Shown one piece after another: positions 12,860-22,342 of a DNA stretch of 64,000 bases. Under the pieces are notes generated by a model. It did not search any database. It had not been told where the DNA came from and saw only the letters and a list, made by a program, of their open reading frames with translations. Position 1 is the first letter of the stretch, and every line of letters starts with the position of its first letter. The stretch is from Shinella fusca (lineage in GTDB: Bacteria; Pseudomonadota; Alphaproteobacteria; Rhizobiales; Rhizobiaceae). The position numbers and the translations under genes were made by a program. The stretch is taken from contig NZ_JACHIK010000005.1 of assembly GCF_014203155.1 (NCBI RefSeq), positions 1-64,000 of the forward strand, read 5' to 3'.

Positions 12860-13160
12860 GGAAATCGAGGAGAAGATCGCCAAGGGCGGAGACCGAAGCG
12901 ACTGGGCCCGCGTCGATGCGATGACGGACGAGGATATCCTCGCCAACATGCGCGACGACCCGGACTGGGCGGATTTCATCGACGTCGACTGGTCCAAGAC
13001 GAAGATCGTCGTTCCGGCACAGAAGACGTCGATCTCCATCCGGCTCGACGCCGATATCGTGGATTTCTTCAAGGCGACGGGAAAGGGCTACCAGACCCGC
13101 ATCAACGCCGTGCTGCGCCACTACATGGACGAGCAGGGCAAGGGCAAGAAGAGCGGCTGA
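12825..13160 (+). CDS. brnA: BrnA family antitoxin
   Basis: The 111-residue protein has a C-terminal ribbon-helix-helix-like DNA-binding segment, TSISIRLDADIVDFFKATGK, and the following GYQTRINAVLRHYM, which is the BrnA signature. It should bind BrnT and repress the operon. The start ATG lies inside the 3' end of brnT in another frame, suggesting translational coupling. Confidence 0.9.
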   Translation: MSKDRIVRYTFEEIEEKIAKGGDRSDWARVDAMTDEDILANMRDDPDWADFIDVDWSKTKIVVPAQKTSISIRLDADIVDFFKATGKGYQTRINAVLRHYMDEQGKGKKSG

Positions 13161-13171
13161 CGCCGCTCCCC

Positions 13172-13621
13172 TTACTTCAGCAGCTCCTTCACCACGCCGG
13201 AGGCCCTGGCGAAATCCATCTGGCCGGGGTAGCGCTCCTTGAGCACGGCCATGACCTTGCCCATGTCGCGCAGGCCCTGCGCGCCGATCTCGGCGATGAT
13301 CCCCGCGATGAGGTCCTTGACCTTCTCGTCGGAAAGCTGCTCGGGCAGGAAGCCCTTGATGACGGCGATTTCCTCGCGCTCCTGGGCGGCGAGCTCGGGG
13401 CGGCCGTTCTCGGCGAAGATCTTGGCGGATTCCTCGCGCTGCTTGATCATCTTGGCGAGGATCTGCAGCAGTTCGTCGGTCTCGACGGGGCCCTTGCCGG
13501 CACCGCGGTTGGCGATGTCGCGGTCCTTGAGCGTCGCCTGGATGAGGCGCAGCGTGGAGACACGGCAGGCATCCCTTGCCTTGAGCGCATCCTTGAGGGC
13601 GTTTGCGATGGTCTCGCGCAT
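13172..13621 (-). CDS. GatB/YqeY domain protein
   Basis: A 149-residue protein of the YqeY family, related to the tRNA-binding tail domain of the amidotransferase subunit GatB. Visible motifs are STLRLIQATLKDRDI, GFLPEQLSDEKVKDLI and the C-terminal GQMDFARASGVVKELL. The start at 13621 fits the usual length and has GGAG eight bases upstream. Methionines further upstream extend into poorly conserved sequence. It is divergent from carA and convergent with brnA (11 bp between the stops). Its cellular role is not established. Confidence 0.9.
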   Translation of the reverse strand: MRETIANALKDALKARDACRVSTLRLIQATLKDRDIANRGAGKGPVETDELLQILAKMIKQREESAKIFAENGRPELAAQEREEIAVIKGFLPEQLSDEKVKDLIAGIIAEIGAQGLRDMGKVMAVLKERYPGQMDFARASGVVKELLK

Positions 13622-13938
13622 TCTTTTCTCCATTGGAGGCCCCCGCGCGGAATGCGCGGCCAAGGCCTCGATCGTCGTTCGATTGTCGATGCTCATAGCC
13701 CGGCAGGCGGGCTGCGGGCAAACGGATTGCGCAAGTGCGTGAAATTACACGCTTTATAATTCCGCGCAATTCACAGGGCGACGGTTGACCCCGCCGCCCG
13801 CATTGTCTATTTTCCGGCACCTGCACGAAAATTGGCAATCAGGGCGCACCAACGCGGGTTTCCGCGCGCCTTTGCCTGCGATCTTAAATGGTGCCCGCCG
13901 CGAACCCTTTCAAGCGCGGCACCGGAAACGGGATACTC

Positions 13939-15147
13939 ATGACCTCGACCCCCGCATGGACCACCGAAAAGCCCACCGCCCTGCTCGTCCTTTCCGACGG
14001 CACGGTCATCGAGGGCAAGGGCATCGGCGCCACCGGCAAGGTGACCGCGGAAGTCTGCTTCAACACGGCGCTGACGGGCTACCAGGAAATCCTGACCGAC
14101 CCCTCCTATCTCGGCCAGATCGTCACCTTCACCTTCCCGCATATCGGCAATGTCGGCGCCAACGACGAGGACATCGAGGACCTGACGCCCGCCGCCCGCC
14201 ACGGCGCCGTCGGCACGATCTTCAAGGCCGACATCACCGAGCCGTCGAACTACCGCGCCGCAAAGCACCTCGACGCCTGGCTGAAGGCGCGCGGCATCAT
14301 CGGCCTTTCGGGCATCGACACGCGCGCGCTGACCGCCTGGATCCGCCAGAATGGCGCGCCGAACGCGGTGATCGCCCACGATCCGAACGGCGTCTTCGAC
14401 ATCGAGACGCTGAAGGCCGAAGCCAAAGCCTGGAGCGGCCTCGTCGGCCTCGACCTTGCCAAGGTCGCCTCCTCCGGCCAGTCCTCGCGCTGGAGCGAGA
14501 AGCCGTGGGTGTGGAACGAGGGCTACGAAGACCTCTCCGACGCGGACGTGAAGTATCACATCGTCGCGCTCGACTACGGCGTGAAGCGCAACATCCTGCG
14601 CCTCTTCACGGGGCTCGACTGCAAGGTCACCGTCATGCCGGCGACCTCCAGCGCCGAAGACGTGCTGGCCCAGAAGCCGGACGGCATCTTCCTTTCCAAC
14701 GGCCCGGGCGACCCGGCGGCCACCGGCGAATATGCCGTGCCGGTCATCCGCAAGCTGATCGAGACGGGCATTCCGATCTTCGGCATCTGCCTCGGCCACC
14801 AGATGCTCGGCCTTGCCGTCGGCGCCACGACCGAGAAGATGCACCAGGGCCACCACGGCGCGAACCATCCGGTGAAGGACCACACGACCGGCAAGGTCGA
14901 GATCGTCTCGATGAACCACGGCTTCGCCGTCGCCTCCGCCACCCTGCCGGAGGGCGTGGAGGAAACCCACGTCTCGCTGTTCGACGGCACGAATTGCGGC
15001 CTGCGCCTCGTCGGCAAGCCGGTCTTCTCCGTGCAGCATCACCCGGAGGCCTCCCCCGGCCCGCAGGACAGCCACTACCTCTTCCGCCGCTTCATCAACC
15101 TGGTGCGCGAAAAGAAGGGCGAGGAAGCCATTCCGGAACGGGCGTAA
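13939..15147 (+). CDS. carA: Carbamoyl-phosphate synthase small subunit
   Basis: The glutaminase subunit supplies ammonia to CarB for carbamoyl phosphate, the precursor of arginine and pyrimidines. The start at 13939 gives 402 residues, the family length. The N-terminal domain has LVLSDGTVIEGKGIG. The class I amidotransferase domain has the nucleophile cysteine in FGICLGHQMLG and the histidine/glutamate pair in VQHHPEASPGP. carB is about 8.2 kb downstream on the same strand, with unrelated genes in between. Confidence 0.97.
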   Translation: MTSTPAWTTEKPTALLVLSDGTVIEGKGIGATGKVTAEVCFNTALTGYQEILTDPSYLGQIVTFTFPHIGNVGANDEDIEDLTPAARHGAVGTIFKADITEPSNYRAAKHLDAWLKARGIIGLSGIDTRALTAWIRQNGAPNAVIAHDPNGVFDIETLKAEAKAWSGLVGLDLAKVASSGQSSRWSEKPWVWNEGYEDLSDADVKYHIVALDYGVKRNILRLFTGLDCKVTVMPATSSAEDVLAQKPDGIFLSNGPGDPAATGEYAVPVIRKLIETGIPIFGICLGHQMLGLAVGATTEKMHQGHHGANHPVKDHTTGKVEIVSMNHGFAVASATLPEGVEETHVSLFDGTNCGLRLVGKPVFSVQHHPEASPGPQDSHYLFRRFINLVREKKGEEAIPERA

Positions 15148-15170
15148 GCTCTTTTCCCTATCGAATGCAG

Positions 15171-15203
15171 AAAGGCCCCGGACGGCAGCGTCCGGGGCCT
15201 TTC
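15171..15203. terminator. Bidirectional terminator between carA and the MATE gene
   Basis: A perfect stem GGCCCCGGAC / GTCCGGGGCC with short A and T tails on the two sides lies between the convergent carA and MATE genes and can serve both. Confidence 0.85.
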
Positions 15204-15211
15204 CGTATTCG

Positions 15212-16579
15212 TCAGGCGGTGCGAACCAGCCGGTAGAAGCGCCAGTTGAGCAGCACGGCGGCCGCGGCAAGGCCGCTGAGGAAACCGAACCACACGCCGA
15301 TGCCGCCGAAGCCAGCCGGGAAGGCGAAGAACCAGGCGCAGAAGAAGCCGATCGGCCAATAGGAGATCAGCGCCAGGACCATCGGGATGCGCGTGTCCTT
15401 CAGCCCGCGCAGGAGCCCGGCGGCGATCGCCTGGAGCCCGTCGACGAGCTGGAAGATGCCGGCGATCACCACGAAGGGGCCGGCAATGGCAAGGACGGCC
15501 GCCGAATCCGCACCCGCCTTGTCGAGGAAGATCGAAGCGAGGGTCGTCGGCACGAGCGCGAAGAGGATGCCGCCGCTGACCGCGATGACCGCCGCGATCA
15601 TCAGCACCGCCAGCGCCGCGCGCACGACGCCGAGCCGGTCGCCCCGCCCGTGCGCCACGCCGACGCGCACCGTGCCGGCCTGCGCGAGCCCCAGCGGGAT
15701 CATGAAGGCGATGGAGGCGAGCTGGAGCGCGATGCCGTGGGCGGCGAGCTGCAGCGTGCCGATATTGCCCATCAGCAGCGAGGCGCCGGTGAAAAGCCCG
15801 ACTTCGGCGAGCATGGTGAGGCCGATCGGCAGGCCGAGGTGGACCACTTCGCGCAACGCGCCCCAGTCCGGCTTCCAGAACCGCACGAACAGCTCGTAAC
15901 GGCGCATGTCCGGCCGCGACTGGATATAGGCGGTGATGAGCAGGAAGCTGAGAAGGTTCACGCAGAAGGAGACGATGGCCGCCCCTTCCATGCCGAGGGC
16001 CGGAAAGCCGAAATGGCCGAGCACCAGCGCATAGGCGAAGAACGCGTTGACCGACAGGATGATGATCGTGACATAGAGCACGATGCCGGCGCGCCCGTGT
16101 GCGCTCACGAGGCCGCGCAGCGTCATGAAGAGCAGGCCCGGTGCCATGCCCCACTGGGCGATCTTGAGGTAGCTGCCGGCGAGCGCCGCCACTTCCGGCT
16201 TCTGGCCGGCATAGAGCAGGATCGCCTCGACATTGTAGAAGAGCGGGATCATCAGCGCCGAATAGGCGAGCGCCACCCACATGCCCATGCGCACGGCACG
16301 GCGCACGGAAACGGCATCGCCCCGCCCGTAGGCCTGCGCGACCATGGGCATGACGGCATTGGCAAAGCCCGAGCCGAGGATGAAGACGGTGAAGAAGAAC
16401 TGCGCCGACAGGACAATGGCCGCCAGATGCGCGGCGCCGAGCCGGCCGAGGATGACCACGTCCGTCGTGTGGATGCCGAGCTGGGCGAGCTGTGCGCCGA
16501 TCAGCGGGATACCGAGCGAAAAGGTCGCCCGGAAATGCGTTCCCCAGCCATTGTCCCCGCGTTGCGTTGCCGTGTACAT
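15212..16579 (-). CDS. MATE family efflux transporter
   Basis: The 455-residue polytopic membrane protein shows about twelve hydrophobic segments in two similar halves, as in MATE (NorM) multidrug/cation antiporters. The N-terminal half has GIPLIGAQLAQLGIHTTDVV and the repeated AHGIALQLASI segment in the second half. Substrates cannot be told; the family exports cationic drugs and metabolites with Na+ or H+ exchange. It is followed by a bidirectional terminator shared with carA. Confidence 0.93.
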   Translation of the reverse strand: MYTATQRGDNGWGTHFRATFSLGIPLIGAQLAQLGIHTTDVVILGRLGAAHLAAIVLSAQFFFTVFILGSGFANAVMPMVAQAYGRGDAVSVRRAVRMGMWVALAYSALMIPLFYNVEAILLYAGQKPEVAALAGSYLKIAQWGMAPGLLFMTLRGLVSAHGRAGIVLYVTIIILSVNAFFAYALVLGHFGFPALGMEGAAIVSFCVNLLSFLLITAYIQSRPDMRRYELFVRFWKPDWGALREVVHLGLPIGLTMLAEVGLFTGASLLMGNIGTLQLAAHGIALQLASIAFMIPLGLAQAGTVRVGVAHGRGDRLGVVRAALAVLMIAAVIAVSGGILFALVPTTLASIFLDKAGADSAAVLAIAGPFVVIAGIFQLVDGLQAIAAGLLRGLKDTRIPMVLALISYWPIGFFCAWFFAFPAGFGGIGVWFGFLSGLAAAAVLLNWRFYRLVRTA

Positions 16580-16727
16580 GATTTTCTCGCTTTCGACCGC
16601 TTGGGATCACAAGTTCCCGCCGCGATCAATCGAATAGGTGTGATCTTCTCATCAAACTTGCGCGAAACGGCGCCTTGCCGGCGTTTTCCGGGCGGATTTT
16701 CACCGGAATGTCACGCTTGAAAGCGCT

Positions 16728-17981
16728 TCAGGCCTTCTCCGCCGCAAGATCGGCCGTCGGGCCCGCCCCCGCCCCGCGCAGCTTGGTCACGAAGACGACG
16801 AGCCCCACGAGGAGGATCAGCGCGGCGACCGCGAAGGGCGCGCCGGCAAAGACGAACGGCGCGGAGGGCTGCGTGAAGCCGCTGAAGACCTGCGTAAAGA
16901 TCAAGGGGCCGATGATGGTCGTGATGCTGGAGACGCTGGTGAGCGCGCCCTGCAGCTCGCCCTGCGCGGAGGCCGGCACGCGCGCCGAGGCGATGGAGCG
17001 CAGCGGCGGATCGGCCAGCGCCTCCAGCGCCGTGAGCGCGATCACGGCATAGATCATCCAGCCCTCGACGGCCGCGGCATAGCCGGCAAGGCCGAGGACA
17101 GCGAAGGAAAGGCCGATGACCGCCGTGCGGTATTCGCCGAGCCGCGGCACGATGCGCGGCAGCACCAGCCCCATGACGAGCGCGCTGCCGACGCCGAAGA
17201 TGCCAAGCGAAAAGCCGATCTGCCCCTCGCTCCAGCCGTAGCGGTAGGCCGAGACGAAGGACCAGACGGCCGGATAGACGACATGCGCCAGCCCGTAGCA
17301 GAAGAAGACGAGGCCAACCCACAGCACGCCCGGATATTTGCGCATCTGCAGAAGCGCGCCGAGCGGATTGGCACGCACGAACTCGAACGGGCGGCGGTTC
17401 TTCGCCTCCAGGCTCTCGGGCAGCAGGATCCAGGCCGCGACGAAATTGAGGAAGGCGAGCGCCGCCGCGCCGTAGAAGGGAATGCGCGGCCCGAACTCGC
17501 CGAGAAAGCCGCCGATCACCGGCCCGAGCACGAAGCCCGTGCCGAAGGCGATGCCCATCAGGCCGAAGTTCTTCGAGCGCGTCTCGTCCGTCGAGACATC
17601 GGCGATATAGGCGGCAGCCGTGCTGAAGCTCGCCCCGCTGAGCCCCGCCAGCACGCGGCCGACGAAGAGCATCCAGTAGCTCGTCGCCAGCGCGCAGATG
17701 AGGTTGTCGAAGGCGAAGGTGAGGATGCACACGAGCAGCACCGGCCGGCGGCCGAAACGGTCGGAAAGATTGCCGACGAAGGGCGCGAAGAGGAACTGCA
17801 TGCCGGCATAGACGAGCAGCAGCCAGCCGCCGTCGACGGCCGCCTGGCCGATGTCGTCGCCCGTCAGCTCACGCAGATAGGTCGGCAGCACCGGCATGAT
17901 GATGGCGATGCCGATCACGTCGAGGAACATGATCATGAAGACGAGAAAGAGCCCCCGCCGGGCGGACCGGGCATCGACCAT
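16728..17981 (-). CDS. MFS drug exporter of the TetA type
   Basis: The 416-residue major facilitator has twelve predicted membrane helices. The conserved loop 2-3 motif A is [14 protein letters not shown] near residues 70-85, and the motif-like [16 protein letters not shown] occurs in the second half. [18 protein letters not shown] at the N-terminus is typical of TetA/TCR family exporters. Many chromosomal members of this group do not give tetracycline resistance. The start at 17981 follows GAGG. No TetR regulator lies next to it, so specific tetracycline function is not supported. Confidence 0.9.
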   Translation of the reverse strand: MVDARSARRGLFLVFMIMFLDVIGIAIIMPVLPTYLRELTGDDIGQAAVDGGWLLLVYAGMQFLFAPFVGNLSDRFGRRPVLLVCILTFAFDNLICALATSYWMLFVGRVLAGLSGASFSTAAAYIADVSTDETRSKNFGLMGIAFGTGFVLGPVIGGFLGEFGPRIPFYGAAALAFLNFVAAWILLPESLEAKNRRPFEFVRANPLGALLQMRKYPGVLWVGLVFFCYGLAHVVYPAVWSFVSAYRYGWSEGQIGFSLGIFGVGSALVMGLVLPRIVPRLGEYRTAVIGLSFAVLGLAGYAAAVEGWMIYAVIALTALEALADPPLRSIASARVPASAQGELQGALTSVSSITTIIGPLIFTQVFSGFTQPSAPFVFAGAPFAVAALILLVGLVVFVTKLRGAGAGPTADLAAEKA

Positions 17982-18149
17982 GGAACAGACCTCGAAAAAA
18001 TGAACGGTGCCCACGCGGGGGCAAAATGTCAGGCCGCGTGTTCTATTTCACTTTTCCGGGCGAAACAATCCATGAACATTGCAATTGTTTTGATACGTCC
18101 ATCAGCGAATGCGGGGATTTCCGCCGCATCCGCCGTGAGGGGCGATATC

Positions 18150-19088
18150 TCAGATATCGCCCTGGAAGGTGTTGCAGGCGTCGAGCCGGCCGCTGTCGAA
18201 GCCGCGCTTGAACCAGCGGCGGCGCTGCTCGGAGGTGCCGTGGTTGAAGCTTTCCGGCACGACATAGCCCTGCATGCGCTTCTGCAGCGTGTCGTCGCCG
18301 ATCTGCGTGGCGGCATTCAGCGCCTCCTCGAGGTCGCCGCTCTCCAGAAGCCCCTTCTGCTCGGTATACTTGCCCCAGATGCCGGCATAGCAGTCGGCCT
18401 GAAGCTCGACGCGCACGGACATCTGGTTGGCCTCGACCTCGCTCATGCGCTGGCGCTGCTGGTTGAAGCGCGGCAGGATGCCGGTGAGGTTCTGCACATG
18501 GTGGCCGACCTCGTGCGCCACGACATAGGCCTGCGCGAAATCGCCGGCCGCGTCGAACTTGTTGGCGAGCTCGTCGAAGAAGCTCATGTCGAGATAGAGC
18601 TTGTGGTCTCCCGGGCAGTAGAACGGGCCGGAAGCCGCCGAGGCGAAGCCGCAGGCCGATTTCACCGAGCCGGAGAAGAGCACCATCTTGGGCTCCTCGT
18701 AGGTCTCGCCGGCCGCCTTGAAGATGCCGCTCCAGGTGTCTTCCGTCTCGGCGAGCACCGTGGCCATGAAGGCCTTGGTCTCCTCCTCCTGCGCGGAGGA
18801 GCGACGGCTTGCGGTTTCCGTCTGCTCGAAGCCCGGCTGGGAGGTCTGGCCGCCCTCGCCCATCACCTGCAGGAGGTCGATGCCCATCATCTTCAGGACG
18901 AAGTAGATGACGACGAGGAAGATGATCGTGCCGATGCTCATGCCGCCGCCGGCCCGGCGCGCGCCACCCATCGGAATGCGGAAACCGCCGCCGCTGCCGC
19001 GCCCGAAGGGATTGCTCCCTCCCATCGAGGGCCCGGCTCCGCGCTGGTCCTCGATATTGTCCGACTGGCGACGACCTTTCCATTCCAT
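18150..19088 (-). CDS. Neutral zinc metallopeptidase, YpfJ family
   Basis: A 312-residue protein with a glycine-rich N-terminus, one membrane helix at about residues 50-70 (IGTIIFLVVIYFVLKMMGI) and a large C-terminal domain. The zinc-binding HEXXH motif is in VVAHEVGHHVQNL, and a later E-x-x-A-D (ELQADCYAGIW) may give the third ligand. This is the neutral zinc metallopeptidase / YpfJ family (predicted membrane-anchored proteases with unknown substrates). Confidence 0.93.
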   Translation of the reverse strand: MEWKGRRQSDNIEDQRGAGPSMGGSNPFGRGSGGGFRIPMGGARRAGGGMSIGTIIFLVVIYFVLKMMGIDLLQVMGEGGQTSQPGFEQTETASRRSSAQEEETKAFMATVLAETEDTWSGIFKAAGETYEEPKMVLFSGSVKSACGFASAASGPFYCPGDHKLYLDMSFFDELANKFDAAGDFAQAYVVAHEVGHHVQNLTGILPRFNQQRQRMSEVEANQMSVRVELQADCYAGIWGKYTEQKGLLESGDLEEALNAATQIGDDTLQKRMQGYVVPESFNHGTSEQRRRWFKRGFDSGRLDACNTFQGDI

Positions 19089-19197
19089 GGCGCATTTCCC
19101 CGCGTTGATGGCCGACGAACGCTTGTGGCGTAAATTCGTTCCTCAGCACCCGCTTATAGGGCCTGCGCATGCGCCTTGCAAAACGAAAAGCGGCCCG

Positions 19198-19719
19198 TCA
19201 ACGACGGCGAAGGACGGCGTTGAAACGCTCGGCCCAGCCGCCCTGGTGCAGCGCGAGCGAGCCCGCGCCGACGATGAGCAGCGTGATGACGGCGGCCGAA
19301 AGTCCGCCCTGGAGGCCGGAGGCGCCGCCAAAGATCATCGTGCTCATCAACCGGCCCGGCACCAGCGTGAAGAGGCCGGCGACGACGATGCCGCCGAAAT
19401 ACATGCCCGCGACATGGGCGCAGTGGGCACGGATATCGCGGCGGCGCGCGGCCGCAATCGCCTTGAAGCTGCCGGCGATGACATAGAGCGAGAGGATATG
19501 GATCGGGCTGAAGCCGAAGGCCATGTCGATGCCGTGGATGAAGAAGGTGGAAACGCTCGTCGCCACCATCAGCACCAGCCAGACCTTGCCGAGAAGGCGG
19601 TGGGCGGGCGTGCCCTTCGGCCGGGCGAGCAGGAAGGCGCCGAGGAGCGCGGCGGGCAGCACGGTCGCGACATGGAACTGGATGGCGAAGGGGGCGGCAA
19701 GAAGCGGCGCGAAGGTCAT
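19198..19719 (-). CDS. DUF2306 family membrane protein
   Basis: A 173-residue protein with four or five hydrophobic helices and the histidine-containing motifs FHVATVLPAALLGAF, GTPAHRLLGKVWL and CAHVAGMYFGG typical of DUF2306. The family is of unknown function; the conserved histidines suggest a ligand or cofactor in the membrane. It is divergently transcribed from the LytTR regulator, with 91 bp between the starts. Confidence 0.82.
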   Translation of the reverse strand: MTFAPLLAAPFAIQFHVATVLPAALLGAFLLARPKGTPAHRLLGKVWLVLMVATSVSTFFIHGIDMAFGFSPIHILSLYVIAGSFKAIAAARRRDIRAHCAHVAGMYFGGIVVAGLFTLVPGRLMSTMIFGGASGLQGGLSAAVITLLIVGAGSLALHQGGWAERFNAVLRRR

Positions 19720-19810
19720 GGAAGGGCTCCGGTGCGGTTGAATTCGCAGCCGGCTTGCGCCATTGATCGGTCCGCCTCAAACGCTTTGGCCCGAACGGAC
19801 GGAAAACTTC

Positions 19811-20602
19811 GTGAAAAGCCCCTTCCTGCAATCCGCGCTTCGTGAACTGCAGATCTTCCTGCGCTCGCCGCGCTTCTGGGCGACCTTTGCGGCGGTCGTG
19901 CTGATCTTCTGGGTGACGGGCCCCTACGGCACCGCCGAGCGGCTCGCCGCCGTGCCGCGCCTCGGCTTCTGGTTCGTGCTGCATGCCGTCGCCTGGAGCA
20001 TCGCGGTCGTCACTATCGTCCTCGTCGACACGGCGTTGCGGCCGCGCATGCCGAGCCTCCCTGGCCGCATGGCCGTGGGCACGGTCGTCGCGGGCGTTCC
20101 GGTGGGGCTGGCGACGGAGGCGATCAGCCTCTTCACCTTCGGCGGCGAACCGACGCTTTCCACGCTTGCCGGCGGCATCGTGAGCGGCCTCCTCCTCTCC
20201 GCGCTCTTCTGCGGCCTCACCTTCCTCACGATGAGCAGCCGGCAGGCCGCCGCCCTTGCCGCCGCGCCGCCGCCGTCTGCCGAGGCGCCGTCCGACGTGC
20301 CGCTGCTGCGCCGCCTCAAGCCCGAAAACCGCGGGCCCATCCTGCACATGACCGTCGCCGACCATTACACCGAGGTGACGACCAGCCGCGGGCGCGAACT
20401 CATCCTGCTGCGCTTTTCCGATGCGCTGGAGGAGGTCGGCGATACGCCCGGCCTCCAGGTGCACCGCTCGCATTTCGTGGCCGACGCCCATGTGGCAAGG
20501 CTCGTGCGCGCCGACGGGCGGCTTGCGGTCGTGCTCAGGGACGGCGCGGAAATCCCCGTCAGCCGCAGCCGCCTGGAGGCGGTGCGCTCCCGCTGGGACT
20601 GA
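19811..20602 (+). CDS. LytTR-domain regulator with N-terminal membrane segments
   Basis: The protein (263 residues from GTG 19811) has about four hydrophobic helices in the first 150 residues and a C-terminal LytTR DNA-binding domain. The motifs are PILHMTVADHYTEVTTSRG, LILLRFSDALEEV and VHRSHFVADAHVARL, then IPVSRSRLEAVR. LytTR proteins bind direct repeats upstream of their targets. The longer frame begins at a TTG and has no clear ribosome site, so GTG 19811 is preferred. The divergent DUF2306 gene is a likely target by position. Confidence 0.85.
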   Translation: MKSPFLQSALRELQIFLRSPRFWATFAAVVLIFWVTGPYGTAERLAAVPRLGFWFVLHAVAWSIAVVTIVLVDTALRPRMPSLPGRMAVGTVVAGVPVGLATEAISLFTFGGEPTLSTLAGGIVSGLLLSALFCGLTFLTMSSRQAAALAAAPPPSAEAPSDVPLLRRLKPENRGPILHMTVADHYTEVTTSRGRELILLRFSDALEEVGDTPGLQVHRSHFVADAHVARLVRADGRLAVVLRDGAEIPVSRSRLEAVRSRWD

Positions 20603-20681
20603 TTTTTTCGGGGCGCCTGTCGGATTGCCGTTCCGCCGCGCGTCTCTAGGTATCCTTCAACACCATGCCGGGAGAGACCCC

Positions 20682-21341
20682 ATGCGAAAGATCATTGTCG
20701 GCGCCTTCGTCAGCCTCGACGGCGTCATGCAGGCGCCGGGCGGGCCCGAGGAGGATCCCATCGGCGGCTTCCGCTTCGGCGGCTGGGTGGCCCCGTTCTT
20801 CGACGAGAAGATGGGCGAGTCCGTCGGCGAGACCTTTGCCAAACCCTTCGACCTGCTGCTCGGCCGCAAGACCTACGATATCTTCGCCGCCCACTGGCCC
20901 TATGCGGCGGCGGACGATCCCATCGGCCCGCTCTTCGACCGCATCGACAAATTTGTCGCAACGCGCAACCCGGCCTTCGCGCCCACCTGGCAGAACAGCC
21001 ATGTGCTCGGTCCGGACGCCGTCGCCGCCGTGCGCGCCCTCAAGGCGGGCGAGGGTCCCGACCTCCTCACACAGGGCTCCACCGAATTCCTGAAGGCGCT
21101 GTTCGAGAACGACCTCGTCGACGAGATCCACGTCTCGATCTTCCCGGTCATCCTCGGCAAGGGCAAGCGGCTCTTCGCGGACGCCTCCTTCCCGCGCGCG
21201 CTGACGCTGATCTCCTCGAAGACCAGCGACACGGGCGTGACGATGAACCAATATGCCCGCGCCGGCGAGGTCGCCACCGGCTCTTTCGAGTTCGACACGC
21301 CGACCGACGCCGAGCTGGAACGCCGCCGCAACCTCACCTGA
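20682..21341 (+). CDS. Dihydrofolate reductase-like protein (RibD C-terminal domain)
   Basis: A 219-residue protein beginning with KIIVGAFVSLDGVMQAPGG, followed by LLLGRKTYDIFAAHW and a C-terminal VDEIHVSIFPVILGKGKRLF. These mark the RibD_C/DHFR-like fold. Such stand-alone proteins are called dihydrofolate reductase family but their substrates are mostly unknown. The start at 20682 follows GGGAGAG. It is 79 bp after the LytTR gene on the same strand and convergent with the AmpR-like gene (4 bp between the stops). Confidence 0.88.
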   Translation: MRKIIVGAFVSLDGVMQAPGGPEEDPIGGFRFGGWVAPFFDEKMGESVGETFAKPFDLLLGRKTYDIFAAHWPYAAADDPIGPLFDRIDKFVATRNPAFAPTWQNSHVLGPDAVAAVRALKAGEGPDLLTQGSTEFLKALFENDLVDEIHVSIFPVILGKGKRLFADASFPRALTLISSKTSDTGVTMNQYARAGEVATGSFEFDTPTDAELERRRNLT

Positions 21342-21345
21342 CGGC

Positions 21346-22233
21346 TCAGGCGAGGCCCTCCCCCGCTACCGTCTCCTCCAGCCAGGCGGCGAAGGCGGAC
21401 ATGGCGGGGGTGACGCTGCGCGATTGCAGCCGCGTCAGCCAGTAGCTGCCGAGCGCGACGCTCGTCGCAAAGGGCTGGACGACAGCCCTGGAGGCGAGCA
21501 GGCGCGAAAACATCAGCGGCGGCGCGAGCCCGACGCCGACGCCCTGCAACACCGCTTCCATCATGGCGAGCGAGGTATCGAAGACGACCGCGTTCTGCGG
21601 CGGCGGCGTGCGCGGCAGGCCGGCGGCCTCGAACCAGCGCGTCCACTCGTCGCGCCGGTAGGAGCGCAGCAGCGTCAGGCAAAGAAGGTCCGCCGGCTCC
21701 TTCAGGTCCCTGGCGACCGCCGGCACGGCGAGAACGGAAAGCGGCGCCTCGAAGAGGCGGACGGCATCCGTGCCGTGCCATGCGCCCGTGCCGAAGCGGA
21801 TGGCGAAATCGAGGCCTTCGGCGGCAAGGTCGACCCGGTTGTTGTTGGTCGAAAGCCGCACCTCCACGTAAGGGTGGCGCTCGCGGAAGGCGGCAAGGCG
21901 CGGCAGCAGCCAGCCGACGGTGAAGGTGCCGACCGCACCCACCGTCAGGATCTCCCGCACATGCCCGCCGCGAAAACGCTCCAGCGCATCGGCCATGCGG
22001 TCGAAGCCGTCGCGCAGCACCGGCAAAAGGCTTTCGCCCTCCGCCGTGATCATCAGCCCGCGCGGCAGGCGCTTGAAGAGCGCGACCCCGAGCTGGTCTT
22101 CGAGGCTTTTGACCTGATGGCTGACGGCCGCCTGCGTCACGTTCAGCTCGATCGCCGCCCGCGTGAAGGAGAGATGCCGGGCGGAAGCCTCGAAGGCGCG
22201 GAAGGCGTTGAGCGGCAGATAAGGCCGAACCAT
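21346..22233 (-). CDS. LysR-type regulator, AmpR/GcvA subgroup
   Basis: A 295-residue LysR regulator. The N-terminal winged helix (PLNAFRAFEASARHLSFTRA, VTQAAVSHQVKSLE) has the wording seen in AmpR and GcvA. The co-inducer domain follows. AmpR senses muropeptides and controls a divergent beta-lactamase gene. Here a class D beta-lactamase gene lies exactly in that position, with 109 bp between the starts. The pairing supports an AmpR-like role, though known AmpR partners are mostly class A and C enzymes. Confidence 0.85.
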   Translation of the reverse strand: MVRPYLPLNAFRAFEASARHLSFTRAAIELNVTQAAVSHQVKSLEDQLGVALFKRLPRGLMITAEGESLLPVLRDGFDRMADALERFRGGHVREILTVGAVGTFTVGWLLPRLAAFRERHPYVEVRLSTNNNRVDLAAEGLDFAIRFGTGAWHGTDAVRLFEAPLSVLAVPAVARDLKEPADLLCLTLLRSYRRDEWTRWFEAAGLPRTPPPQNAVVFDTSLAMMEAVLQGVGVGLAPPLMFSRLLASRAVVQPFATSVALGSYWLTRLQSRSVTPAMSAFAAWLEETVAGEGLA

Positions 22234-22342
22234 GGCAATGCCCTAATTTTCCTAATGGCTGAGACCAGTATTCATCTTTTGTCAGGCCACAAGAGCACTG
22301 CTATCCATGGGATGCAAGCCATTCATATTTCGAGGAAACGCG
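22234..22342. promoter_or_regulatory. Divergent control region between the AmpR-like and beta-lactamase genes
   Basis: The 109-bp space holds two CTAAT pentamers at 22243-22247 and 22252-22256, close to the regulator start. CTAAT is part of GcvA-type boxes and is compatible with T-N11-A LysR sites. This would let one site control both directions. Evidence is motif-level only. Confidence 0.45.

Noticed and set aside
16728-17981. Calling the MFS exporter a tetracycline resistance gene
   Set aside because: The TetA-like family is broad and no tetR gene is adjacent, so only a TetA-type MFS exporter is supported.
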